Assembly: GCA_963758335.1 (NCBI GenBank)
Contig: CAVWVF010000001.1
Location: 310,001-374,000, forward strand
Length of the DNA: 64,000 bases
Source of the DNA: Roseiarcus sp963758335
GTDB lineage: Bacteria; Pseudomonadota; Alphaproteobacteria; Rhizobiales; Beijerinckiaceae
Direction: 5' to 3'
Of this stretch, positions 36,355 through 45,465 are shown piece after piece. The position numbers and the translations under genes are program-made. Under the pieces are notes generated by a model. That model worked only from the letters and a program-made list of their open reading frames with translations. It was not told the DNA's origin and ran no database searches. How positions within the stretch are numbered: the first letter of the stretch is position 1; each line of letters starts with the position of its first letter.

Positions 36355-37283
36355 CCTCGACGCCTGAGCGCTCGCTCCTGCCGGACGCCCGGCCGGCGAG
36401 CCTCGTCTTGCGGCTGAGCCCCGATTTCGCGCTCCCCTTCGTCCAGCTCGCGCGATACGACCGGCCGGTCGGCTGGCAACTCTTGCTCGTCCCCTGCTGG
36501 CAGGCGGCCGCGCTCGCCGGCCTTGCGCTCCATCGCGGGCCGAACCCCGCCCATCTCGCGCTCTTCCTCGTCGGCGCGATCGCGATGCGCGGCGCGGGCT
36601 GCACCTATAACGACATTCTCGACCGCGAGCTCGACGCCGGCGTCGAGCGGACGCGCAACCGGCCGCTGGCGTCGGGGCGGGTCGGCGTCGGGGCGGCGGC
36701 GGCCTTTCTCGTCGCCCAGTCGCTGGTCGGCCTCGCGGTGCTCCTGAGCTTCAACCTTTTTTCCATCTGGCTCGGCGTCGCCTCGCTCGCGGTCGTGGCG
36801 GCCTATCCCATGATGAAGCGGGTCACGTCGTGGCCGCAGGCCGTGCTCGGCCTCGCCTTCTCCTGGGGCGCGCTGATCGGCTGGAGCGCGGCTTTCGCCA
36901 GCCTCGCGCTCGCGCCCGCGCTGCTCTACGCGTCGGCCTTTTGCTGGACGATCGGCTATGACACGATCTACGCCCTGCAGGACGCGCGCGACGACGCCAT
37001 CGTCGGCATCCGCTCGACCGCGCGCCTGTTCGGCGCCAACGCAAAGCTCGGCGTCGGCCTCTTCTATGCGGCGGCGGCGGCGCTTGCGCTTGCCTCGATC
37101 CTCATCGTCGGCGGCGGCGCATTCGCGCTCATCGGCTGGCTCGCCTACGCCGCGCATCTCGCCTGGCAGACGTCCTCGGTCAAGGGCGCGGACGCCGCGA
37201 CGGCGCTAAGACTCTTCCGCTCCAACCGCGACGCGGGCCTGCTCCTGTTCGCCGGGATCGCGCTGCAGGGGTGGCTGGGGTAG
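36351..37283 (+). CDS. ubiA: 4-hydroxybenzoate polyprenyltransferase
   Basis: 310 residues, eight or nine TM helices. Both Asp-rich Mg/diphosphate motifs are present: GCTYNDILDRELDAGVERTR and DTIYALQDARDDAIVGI. Condenses 4-hydroxybenzoate with polyprenyl diphosphate in ubiquinone synthesis. Start TTG 36351 overlaps the stop of the upstream gene. Ends SNRDAGLLLFAGIALQGWLG. A diverged copy of this 3' end is found at 43777-43815, on the far side of the NRPS/IS block. Confidence 0.93.
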   Translation: MTSTPERSLLPDARPASLVLRLSPDFALPFVQLARYDRPVGWQLLLVPCWQAAALAGLALHRGPNPAHLALFLVGAIAMRGAGCTYNDILDRELDAGVERTRNRPLASGRVGVGAAAAFLVAQSLVGLAVLLSFNLFSIWLGVASLAVVAAYPMMKRVTSWPQAVLGLAFSWGALIGWSAAFASLALAPALLYASAFCWTIGYDTIYALQDARDDAIVGIRSTARLFGANAKLGVGLFYAAAAALALASILIVGGGAFALIGWLAYAAHLAWQTSSVKGADAATALRLFRSNRDAGLLLFAGIALQGWLG

Positions 37284-39064
37284 GGCGCTCGCGCGACCGA
37301 TTGGCCGGGCATTTTCAGGCCGAGCTTCGCGCCTTTGCGGCGCGCGCTATCGGACGCAGCCTGTCTTGAACCGGCCAACGTTTGCCTCTGGCGGCCTTCA
37401 GCGGTCGTGCACGACAGCCGGCCATTGCGGTTCAAGCGAATCGACTTGAACTCGCTGCCGTGACGGGAACTTTCGGCGTTGTATCGCGTTCATAAAACGG
37501 CGGTGCCTTCCTTTCTTATCCAAGACGGCGATTATGCGGGTATGACAGCAACAACTGTTGGCTCAGGGGAAGTTTGCCGCGGACTTGGCATATTGGGAGG
37601 AAAACATGCGCAGCGCTCCCACCCTGCTCGATCTGCCGACGGATAGACCCGATCCGCTTCCTTTCTCCAATCGAGTTCCTTTCTCTTGTCGAGGCGCTCG
37701 GCGGCGCTTCCAATTTCCGCCGAGTTTGGCGCTGGCTCTGCGGGTTTGCGCCCAGCGAGAAGGGGTCAGTCTATTTACTCTCTTCACCGCCGCGGCCGAT
37801 ACCCTGCTCTACCGCTACAGCGGTCAAGAAGACACTCTGCTGGGAATTCCGTTGGCCGATCGGGGTCGCCCGCAACTGCAAGGGGTGATCGGCTTTCTTC
37901 GGCACACTCATCTGTTGCGAACACAGCTTTCTGGAGACTTGAGCTTTCGGGAATTGTTGTCTCGGGTGCAAAATGGCCTGCTTGAGTTTGACGCGCACTG
38001 TTCTTCGCCTTACGCTCCGCTCTTCCAGCTGATGATCAACTGGCATGATCGCGACGCGGCGCTCTCGTTCAACGGTCCTCATGAGCCCGAGGCGGAGTCC
38101 CTTCTCGCCGAGAGTCGAATCGCGAAGTTTGACCTCGCGCTGACGCTGACCGACGCCGGCGAGGGCATCGATCTGGAAATTGAATACAGCACCGATCTGT
38201 TCGACGAAGCCCGCATCGAGCGCATGGCCGGGCATTTCAGCACGCTGTTGGAAGCCGGAGCGGCAAATCCAGGTCAGCGGTTGTCGGACTTGCCCCTATT
38301 GACCGACGCCGAGCGTCAGCAACTGCTCGAGTGGAACCAGACAACGGTCGCTTATCCCAAAAACCGGTGCCTGCACGAACTCGTTGATGAGCAGGTCGAG
38401 CGGACGCCCGATGCTGTGGCGGTGGCGTTCCAAGAAAAGCAGCTGACTTATCGCCAACTCGATGACCGCGCCAACCAGTTGGGCCGTTACCTGCAAAAGT
38501 TGGGCGTGGGGCCGGATACGCTGGTCGGCATCTGCGTGGAGCGGTCGCTGGAGATGGTGGTCGGACTGCTGGGCATCCTCAAAGCGGGTGGGGCCTACGT
38601 GCCACTGGACCCGCAGTATCCCAAGGAGCGCTTGGCGTTCATGCTGGAGGACGCCGGCGTACCCGTGCTGTTGACCCAGGAGCATCTCACGGCGTCGCTT
38701 CCCGCTTCTCAGGCCCAAATCGTTCGGCTCGACGCCGATTGGCCTCTGATCGGTGAGGAGGGCGTCGGCCACGTCACCAGTTCCGTGGAGTCGGACCATC
38801 TGGCCTATATGATTTACACCTCGGGTTCGACGGGCCGTCCCAAAGGGGCAATGAACACTCACGTGGCGATCGTCAACCGGTTGCTATGGATGCAGGACGC
38901 CTACCGACTGACGCCGTCGGACCGGGTGCTGCAAAAGACGCCCTTCAGTTTTGATGTTTCGGTGTGGGAGTTTTTCTGGCCCTTGCTGACTGGAGCCGCG
39001 CTGGTCGTAGCGGTGCCGGGCGGGCACAAGGACGGCGCGTATCTGGCAAATCTCATTCACTAGC

Positions 39065-39277
39065 TGAGAGCCGTTGCCGGGAAACACGGGAGGAGACCTT
39101 GGGCTCCGCGAACCTGTCCACGAAACGACAACGGATAGCCGAACTGGCGAGGACGAAGGCGGGGACATCATCACCTCCGTGCGCTTCTCGACAGGCGAGT
39201 CACGGACGGCGTCCTCTACGCCAACGCGAGCGAAACTCTTCCGTGAAGAACCGGATGCGGGAAAGCTGCACGTCCGG
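39065..39277 (+). mobile_element. Group II intron 3' fragment inside the NRPS gene
   Basis: 213 bp, identical bar one base (39155-39160 region, AAGG versus ACGG) to 60031-60243. Ends in a domain-V-like hairpin: AACCGGATGC-GGGAAA-GCTGCACGTCCGG. No RT or 5' ribozyme part is here. It replaces about 135-150 bp of the A domain, so it was left by insertion plus deletion. Confidence 0.8.
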
Positions 39278-40840
39278 CCGTTTGAGTTGCAGGAGAGATT
39301 CTTCTCCTTGTTGCCGGCCGAGCTGCACAATTTATACGGTCCGACGGAAGCGGCGGTGGACGTCACTTATTGGGCGTGCGAGCGCGAGAGCTGGTTGCGC
39401 ACGGTCCCCATCGGGCGGCCGATCGCCAACACGCAGATCCACATCCTGGACCGGCATCTCCAACCGACGCCGATCCGCGTCCCGGGGGAACTGCACATTG
39501 GGGGAATCGGGTTGGCGCGAGGATATCACAATCGGGCGGAGTTGACGGCGGAGAAATTCATTCCCGACCCGTTCCGGTCCGAGCCGGGGGCGCAACTCTA
39601 CAAGACGGGCGATTTGGCCCGCTACCTGCCCGACGGAGCCATCGAGTATCTGGGGCGCCTGGACCACCAAGTGAAGATTCGCGGTTTCCGCGTCGAACTG
39701 GGCGAAATCGAATCGGCCCTGGCCGCTCACCGGGCGGTGCGGGAGGCGGTTGTGCTGGCGTGCGAGGACGTTGTCGGCGAGAGGCGATTCGCGGCCTATC
39801 TGACTGTCAAGGAGGGAGAACCGCCGAAGGTTTCGGAGCTGCGCGGCCTGCTTCGGGCGAAGCTGCCGGAATACATGATCCCTTCGGCGTTCGTCATTTT
39901 GGACCGCTTCCCGGTGACGCCGAACGGGAAGCTGGATCGCAAGGCCTTGCCGAGGCCGGATCCGTCCAATTCGGCTGAATTCTTGCCGCCCGTCACGGAG
40001 ATGGAGAAGACTCTGGTAGGCATCTGGCGCAAGACCCTCGGGGTTCAGCGCGTGGGACTGCACGACAATTTCTTCGAGTTGGGCGGCCATTCGCTGATGG
40101 CGGTTCGCGTCATTGCCGAAATCAACAAGACGCTGAAGGCGCACCTGAATGTTCCCGCATTTTTCCGGGACGCAACGATCAAAGGGCTGGCAAGGGCTCT
40201 AGAGCAGAGCCATAGTGTCGGACCTGGACCGCAAGTGGTGCCGCTACAGATGGGTAAAACCGGCTTGCCAGTGTATATTATTGGCGCCGCGCCAGGCGTA
40301 TGTCGAACAGTGGAGTTGCTCGGTAACGATCGGGCCGTCTTTGCAATCGATGTGCCTCTTCCGGAAGAATGGCGCCATCCGATTGCAGCCGTGCCTCGGG
40401 CGGCGCAGCCGACCGTCGAACAACTTGGCGCGCAGTGTGGCGATTTGCTGAAAGAGCATACCGGATCATCGCCCTGTATTGTTGCGGGATACTCCTTCGG
40501 AGGGAAGATAGCATTCGAGGCGGCGCATGCGCTGAAGCGCGCCGGGGGCCATGTCGCGTTCCTCCTTCTTCTCGACGCGCACGCCGTCAACTGGAATGGG
40601 GGCGCTCTTGGAGAGGCAAAGCGGAGTTTGTTGCGGATCTGGAGCGGCGCCGGGCTGGGGACAGCTAACCGCGCCCCATACAGATATAGATTGGTGCACA
40701 GCTCAAATATTCCCGGCAGTTGCTTGAGTGGCTGCTAGCGCGGATCTCTGACGCGGCGAAAACCCGTCTGGCGAAAAGCCATCTGACTCGGCCGACAAGC
40801 TATTTCGATAAAGAGGGCGCGCCGATCGAACATGAGGCAT

Positions 40841-40848
40841 TAAATAAA
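40841..40848. repeat. Target-site duplication of IS1595 (left; right copy 41891-41898)
   Basis: TAAATAAA at 40841-40848 and again at 41891-41898, flanking the inverted repeats: 8 bp, the size IS1595 elements make. The exact match shows a recent, undisturbed insertion. Confidence 0.92.
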
Positions 40849-41890
40849 GGCTCAATTAGCGTTTGATTGACACGCCTGTTTGTGCTACGATTTATTATGG
40901 ATTGACAGGGGTTTGCGATGGATCAGGGGATGTTTCGAGCGTGGCTGGCGGAGATCGACGGTCTGACGGCGAAGCAGCGCCAAGAGCTCGAGGCGGTGCT
41001 GGCCGGCCGGCAGCCCAGAGCGGCGGTGGCGGCGGCGATCGAGGAGCGCTTGGGCGAGGCGCGTCGCTGTCCGCACTGCAGCGGGGCGTCGGTGGGCGGG
41101 GGCCAAGCCGACGGCCTGCGCCGTTTCCGCTGCAAGGATTGCCGCAGAAGCTTCAACGCGCTGACCGGAACGCCGCTGGCCCAATTGCGCAAGAAGGAAC
41201 GCTGGCTTGATTTTGGTCAGTCGTTGAGCGAGGGCGAGACGGTGGCCGCCTCGGCCGAGCGGTGCGGGGTGGCTGTGAGCACGGCGTTCCGCTGGCGACA
41301 TCGCTTCCTGCGCGCCGCCAAGAACCCCACGCGCCTGTTGAGCGGCATCGTCGAAGTCGATGAAACCTACATATTATCAAGCCGTAAGGGCGAGCGTCGC
41401 CTCGGGCGCAAGGCTCGCAGGCGGGGCGGAAAGGCAGCCAAGCGCGGCCTTTCGGACGAACAGACGCCGATCCTAGTGGCCGCCGACCGGAGCGGCGCCA
41501 CCATCAGCGCCGTCCTCTCGGCCGTGACCGTCCAGACCATCAAGCCGGTGCTGGCGCCCGTTCTGGGTAAGGACGCCTTGCTCGTCACCGACGGCAATAA
41601 CGTCTACCCGCCTTGCGCCGCCGCCCTCGGCGTCAGCCATGAAGCGCTCAACCAGTCGAACGGCGAACGTGTCCGCGGCGAATTACACATCCAGACCGTC
41701 AACAGTCGCCACGAGAGCCTCAAAACCTTCCTGCGCCCCCATCGCGGCATCGCCACAAAATACCTCGACAGCTACCTCAGGTGGTTCCACCTCGCCGGCC
41801 TCAAGCACAATCCCACGCCCCGAACATGCCTCAATGCCGCCATCGGCGGAGGAGCTCAAATGGCCATGTCAACCTAACGCGAATTGAGCC
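40849..41890 (+). mobile_element. IS1595-family insertion sequence
   Basis: Left end GGCTCAATTAGCGTTTGATT, right end inverse GGCTCAATTCGCGTTAGGTT, bounded by an 8-bp target duplication. Encodes one transposase. Inserted in the NRPS thioesterase domain; removing it rejoins EHEALNK to SLRLAEK in frame. Confidence 0.95.
40918..41877 (+). CDS. IS1595-family transposase
   Basis: 319 residues from ATG 40918. Zinc ribbon CPHCSGASVGG...FRCKDCRRSFN (four Cys), then HTH (LSEGETVAASAERCGVAVST, AFRWRHRFL) and ISXO2-like DDE domain: GIVEVDETYILSS (D), LVTDGNNVYPPCAAALG (D), VNSRHESLKTFLRPHRGIA (E region). The last block YLDSYLRWFHLAGLK is typical. Intact. Direction same as the NRPS gene. Confidence 0.94.
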   Translation: MDQGMFRAWLAEIDGLTAKQRQELEAVLAGRQPRAAVAAAIEERLGEARRCPHCSGASVGGGQADGLRRFRCKDCRRSFNALTGTPLAQLRKKERWLDFGQSLSEGETVAASAERCGVAVSTAFRWRHRFLRAAKNPTRLLSGIVEVDETYILSSRKGERRLGRKARRRGGKAAKRGLSDEQTPILVAADRSGATISAVLSAVTVQTIKPVLAPVLGKDALLVTDGNNVYPPCAAALGVSHEALNQSNGERVRGELHIQTVNSRHESLKTFLRPHRGIATKYLDSYLRWFHLAGLKHNPTPRTCLNAAIGGGAQMAMST

Positions 41891-42279
41891 TAAATAAATC
41901 GCTCCGCCTCGCTGAGAAAACGTTTCGTCCGAAACCGCTGGATGCATCGGGTGTGCTAATTCGTGCGACGGTTCCGAGGGAGGAGATGCTGCCTAGCCGC
42001 GATTTTGCCAATGGATGGTGCGGCCTCTTCACCCGGGGCCTCGAGATCGTCCGAGCGACGGGAGATCACGCCTCGATGGTGGACGATGAAAATGTCGCTG
42101 CGTTGGCGCGGCAGATCAATGTAATTCTAGACCAGTATGCCAGTAATTCCAATGCAGGGCAAATCCCAGATGAACGCTTTTCAACGTCTGTCAGTGGACG
42201 CGCCGCGCCAGCCCCCGCTAAGGAGTATGCGCTTTCGGTTTCGCGATCGTCACCCCTATTGTCCCCGAAGCTGCTAGTC

Positions 42280-43342
42280 TAGAGCGGAATCCGATCATCC
42301 TGTATCGTGCTCATAACCACAGGATTTGAAGTAATTTGTACATTGCGAGGGCTTGAAGATTTCGGCGCAGGTTTCGAGGGCGCGCATGAGGCCCGCGACG
42401 GTCCGTTCGGCGATTTTGCGCAGGAAGGCTTTGAGCTTGGAGAAGGCTTTTTCGATGGGGTTCATATCAGGACTGTAGGCTGGGAGATATCGCAACTCCG
42501 CGCCCGCCGCCTTGATGAGTTGCTCGACCCGCGGCCCCTTGTGAGCCGGGAGATTGTCCATGACGACGATCTCGCCGGGCGAGAGCGTGGGGACGAGGCA
42601 TGTCTCCAGCCAATCCTCGAACAGGGCGGCGTTGATCGGTCCATCGAAAGTCTTTGCCGCCGTCAGGCCGCGAAGGCGAAGGCCGGCGACCAAAGTCACC
42701 GTTTTGTAGTGACTGTGCGGGGTGGCCGCCCGCAAGCGGCGCCCGCGCCGGCAACGTCCGCCTTTGCGCGCGAGATTGGTGGAGGCTCCGGTCTCGTCAA
42801 CGAAAACGAGTTTCGTCGGATCGAGATCGAGCTGCCCCGCGAACCATTCCCGGCGTCGACTTTGCACGTCCGCGCGTTGTTGTTCCTCGGCATGCGCTGT
42901 TTTTTTTAAAGGTGATCTCGTGACGGTCGAAGAAACGCCACAGCACAGAGACCGCAAAGCGCTCGCCGCAATTGGCGATCAGCCGCTCCTGGATCTCGAG
43001 CAGCGTCATGTCCGGGCTGCGCCGGATCAGGCCCAACAGATAGTCGCGATGCGCCTCGATCCGGCCGGAGCGTCGGTCGCCGCCAGAAGGCGCCGGCGAA
43101 ATCTCGCCCGTGGTTTGGAACCGCTTCACCCAGCGCACTGCGCTCGCTATGCTCACTTTGAAATGCGCGGCCGCCTGATTGCGCGACAACCCGCCCAAGA
43201 CCACCGCCTCAACCACGCGCTCGCGAAGATCGTTGGAAAGACCCATCCCCGCCGCCCCCATTCTCGCAGCGTGAATGACGAAGCAGAAATTAACCAATTC
43301 GGGAATCCCCCAACCAATTCAATCCGTTCGGATACCGCTCTA
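42280..43342 (-). mobile_element. IS630-family element, copy B, intact
   Basis: TA at both borders, ends AGAGCGGAATCCGAT and inverse AGAGCGGTATCCGAA. 1,063 bp. Same element as degraded copy A at 29,845, but without its extra segment and deletions. Lies right after the NRPS thioesterase relic. Confidence 0.94.
42295..43297 (-). CDS. IS630-family transposase, two overlapping frames with A8 slippery run
   Basis: Frame 1 (43297-42797) encodes the HTH part: LSNDLRERVVEAVVLGGLSR, SIASAVRWVKRFQTTGEI. Frame 2 (to 42295) encodes the DDE part: DPTKLVFVDETGASTNLARK (D), GEIVVMDNLPAHKGPRVEQ (D), LPAYSPDMNPIEKAFSKLK (E). They overlap at TTTAAAAAAAACAGC (eight A, 42900-42910 on the minus strand). Frame 2 is +1 relative to frame 1, so a +1 or -2 shift, or transcript slippage on the A-run, would make the full 340-residue transposase. 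Copy A has the same A8, so it is a feature of the element and not an accident. Confidence 0.85.
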
Positions 43343-43447
43343 ATTGAGACTTCACGTTACTCAAGCGGAATGCCAAGCGAATGAAGCAGTCGTCTTGCCG
43401 CGTGGAATTCTCGCGATTCGCCGTTCGGGCGCATCCTCAACCCGGGC

Positions 43448-43766
43448 GGCGCGGCTCTCCCTTGCCCGCATCGCCGCGCAGTTCGCCGACCAGATAGAGC
43501 GAACCGGTGACGAAGAGCCACGCGCCGGCGCCTTTCGCCAGTTCGAGGCCGCGTCGGAACGCCTTGTGCGGGTCGCACTCGATCTCGCTTGCGAGGCTCG
43601 AGCGCGCCCGCGATCGCGTCGAGGTCCTGGGCGGGGCGGCCGCGGCGCATCGAGGGCAAGTCGGTGAATACGAGGGCGGACGCGCGCCCAAAAACCCGCG
43701 CGCGTCCTTGTCGGAGGCCAGCGCGACGACCGCGACGCATGGCGCGGCGAGTTCGGGGCGCGCGAG
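43448..43766 (-). pseudogene. folC 3' fragment (duplicate of 45471-45780)
   Basis: In shifting frames: VAVVALAS-DKDARGF, RARSSLASEIECDPHKAFRR and GLELAKGAGAWLFVTGSLYL-VGELRGD. This mirrors the last 100 residues of the FolC gene at 45,466-46,764, which reads CVAVVALAADKDARGF, EVERDPHKAFRRGLELAERA. About 90% alike at DNA level by eye. Several indels; not translatable. Confidence 0.8.
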
Positions 43767-43776
43767 AGATTCGCGC

Positions 43777-43815
43777 GCCTACTCTTGTTCGCGGGGATCG
43801 TGCTGCAGGGGTGGG
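43777..43815 (+). repeat. Diverged copy of the ubiA 3' end
   Basis: Encodes LLLFAGIVLQGWA, matching LLLFAGIALQGWL at the end of ubiA (37,245-37,283), about 34 of 38 bases alike. It joins the folC fragment at about 43767-43775. Suggests the NRPS/IS block is bordered by duplicated ubiA ends. Confidence 0.55.
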
Positions 43816-43836
43816 CGAGGCAGGCGGCGTACGCCG

Positions 43837-44133
43837 TCATTCGATGCCGAGCAGCTGCAGCCCCAGCCCCGCGCCCGCGCCCGCATGTCCCGATCGAGCG
43901 TGGCCAAGGGCGACGCCCCGCCGCAGAGCAAGTTCAACATAGGCGGCGCTGCCGTCAGGAAATCGTGGTCGATGCGTCGACGGCGGACGGCGGTCGAGAG
44001 ACTGTTGGCGACCTCGAGTCGCCAGAGGGAGGGAACGAAAGCCCCCTTGATCGGCGACGGCGTCAAACACTTCGCGTATGGGCTCGTCGCTGAAAATCCA
44101 GGCCAGCGTCGGGCCGTCGAGAACCAGGCTCAT
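43837..44133 (-). pseudogene. vapC: VapC-type PIN toxin, internally deleted
   Basis: Start MSLVLDGPTLAWIFSDEP at 44133 is a classic VapC N-terminus with the first PIN Asp. In another frame AFVPSLWRLEVANSLSTAV carries the Glu, and the C-terminus AAYVELALRRGVAL...AGLGLQLLGIE follows after loss of the middle (including the segment with the LTLYD Asp). Frameshifts plus a deletion of about 40 residues: inactive. Directly follows the antitoxin gene. Confidence 0.75.
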
Positions 44134-44380
44134 GGCCGACCTCGTCGCGATAGGTCTTCCATTCCGCCCAGTCGAACCGGCCGAGCTTCGACGCCTCCGC
44201 GCGCTCGCGGAGGCGTCGGATCGCGGCGCGCGCCCCGCCTCGCGAAGGCTCCTGCTTTGCGGGAACGATCCGAGCGACCGCCTTGCCGTGCCTCGTAAAG
44301 GTGACTTCTTCGCCCTGCTCTGCGAGGTCGAGCAACTGACCGAGTTTGTTTTTGGCTTCGAATGCGCCGACCACTTTCAC
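44063..44380 (-). CDS. vapB: Phd/YefM-type antitoxin (VapB), frame lost in last codons
   Basis: GTG 44380 with GGAG 6 nt upstream. VKVVGAFEAKNKLGQLLDLA and GEEVTFTRHGKAVARIVPA are the Phd/YefM fold; then GRFDWAEWKTYRDE. The expected end (RDEGRP-stop, overlapping the vapC ATG as ATGA) is missed because a G is lost in the GAGGG run near 44131, so the frame continues to 44063 through vapC. Would neutralise VapC, now itself broken. Confidence 0.8.
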   Translation of the reverse strand: MKVVGAFEAKNKLGQLLDLAEQGEEVTFTRHGKAVARIVPAKQEPSRGGARAAIRRLRERAEASKLGRFDWAEWKTYRDEVGHEPGSRRPDAGLDFQRRAHTRSV

Positions 44381-44553
44381 GTTAAGCTCCGATGCGACTG
44401 CAGGTGTCCAACTTTTCAAACGTGAGGCCGCGCGAGCGATCCCGGTCGGCGGCGAACAAAGATTCGCACCTTAGGGCTGCATCGGCGTCCGCTTGGGCCT
44501 GGTCTCCACGCCTATGCGCCTTCGCTACTTCTCCGTTCCGCGCAGGGCTCGCG

Positions 44554-45383
44554 TCACTCCATCATGTCCGCCCGCACCAGCTTGACCTTCTGGCCGGGCT
44601 CGACGCCGAAAATCTTCTCGAAATCCTTCGCAGGGAGGATTTTCGCGGCGTCGTCGAGGAAACGCTGATTGCGGTCGTTGAGCTCGTCGGCCGTGGGGGC
44701 GCGCAACGCATGCGCTTGCATCGCAGCCGACGTGTGAAACTGGGCGCGCAACTCAGCAATTGGGCCGCCAGCCGCAGCCGATCGGGACCGAGGACCTTGG
44801 CGACGCGTTCCTCGAAATCGTCGGGAGAAACGGATGGCGGCGCGGCGCTCATTTTGGCTCCTGCTCTTGCCCGCTTGGCTCGACGGCTGGCCGGGCGCCG
44901 CGGCGCAGGCGGCGATCTTGTTTCTCCAGGCTGCCTGCTGGAGCCCATATGTTCCATACATCGCGGAGCTTACGAGATAGCCCCTGGCCTTGGCGACCGT
45001 CATCGGCCGGGCGCCGCCGATCCGTGCCGCATAAAGGTCCTGATTGGCGAGTTGATGGCAGACGCCATCAACGCCGTAAGTGAAAATCGCGCCGCGCGCG
45101 GCGAAGGTCGAGGAGCAGTCTGCGTTCGAGTTGGCTAGGCAACAGCCGACTCCGAGGTCGCCGTCCTGTGATCCGAGAAATCCGCTGGCGTTTCCCGGCG
45201 TTCCGCCTTTCGCGTGAAAGTCGCCCCAGCAGTTCCAATAGTCTGCTCGGCGGCGATGACCGCCGCAATGTCCGGGTAAGTCTGCTTGCGATTGTCGTAG
45301 CCGGTCACCCAGGTATGATCGACGGGCAACTCGTCGATGAAGGCGGGAACCGCCCAGGCGCAAAGCGTTCTCGTCATCGACAT
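44554..45383 (-). pseudogene. Unknown Cys/Trp-containing protein, frameshifted
   Basis: Start MSMTRTLCAWAVPAFIDELP at 45383 continues as VDHTWVTGYDNRKQTYPDIA; near 45245 the frame changes to YWNCWGDFHAKGGTPGNASG, FTYGVDGVCHQLANQDLYAA and KARGYLVSSAMYGTYGLQQA. A second frame change near 44850 leads to PPSVSPDDFEERVAKVLG and finally DDAAKILPAKDFEKIFGVEP. The pieces look like one 260-residue conserved hypothetical protein. No family name known to me. Confidence 0.55.
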
Positions 45384-45465
45384 GGCGCGCTCGGGTCGGG
45401 TCTTGCGGTTCTCCGGCTCATTTTCTGCTGCAGAACAAAGTTCGACAAGCAGGGCCGCGCTTTTT

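Larger units (their letters stand above)
37503..42282 (+). pseudogene. Non-ribosomal peptide synthetase module relic (C-A-PCP-TE)
   Basis: The relic opens mid-C domain: FLIQDGDYA, a frame break with TGA for Trp, then AQGKFAADLAYWEENM, DRGRPQLQGVIGFLRHTHLL. A domain: NYTYRQLDDRA-type LTYRQLDDRANQLGRYL, YMIYTSGSTGRPKGAM (A3), then the intron fragment 39065-39277 replaces about 45 residues before PFELQERFF, NLYGPTEAAVDVTYW (A5), YKTGDLARYLPDG (A7), GRLDHQVKIRGFRVELGEIE (A8), PNGKLDRKALP (A10). PCP: DNFFELGGHSLMAVR. TE: VAGYSFGGKIAFEAA with the Ser; a frameshift near 40690 and an IS1595 split it from its His (ATGDHASMVDDENVAALAR in 41899-42150). Product and substrate cannot be told: the fragment removed part of the A-domain specificity pocket. 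Confidence 0.9.

Noticed and set aside
43507..44298. 263-codon plus-strand ORF
   Set aside because: Antisense to the folC fragment and vapBC; no motif.
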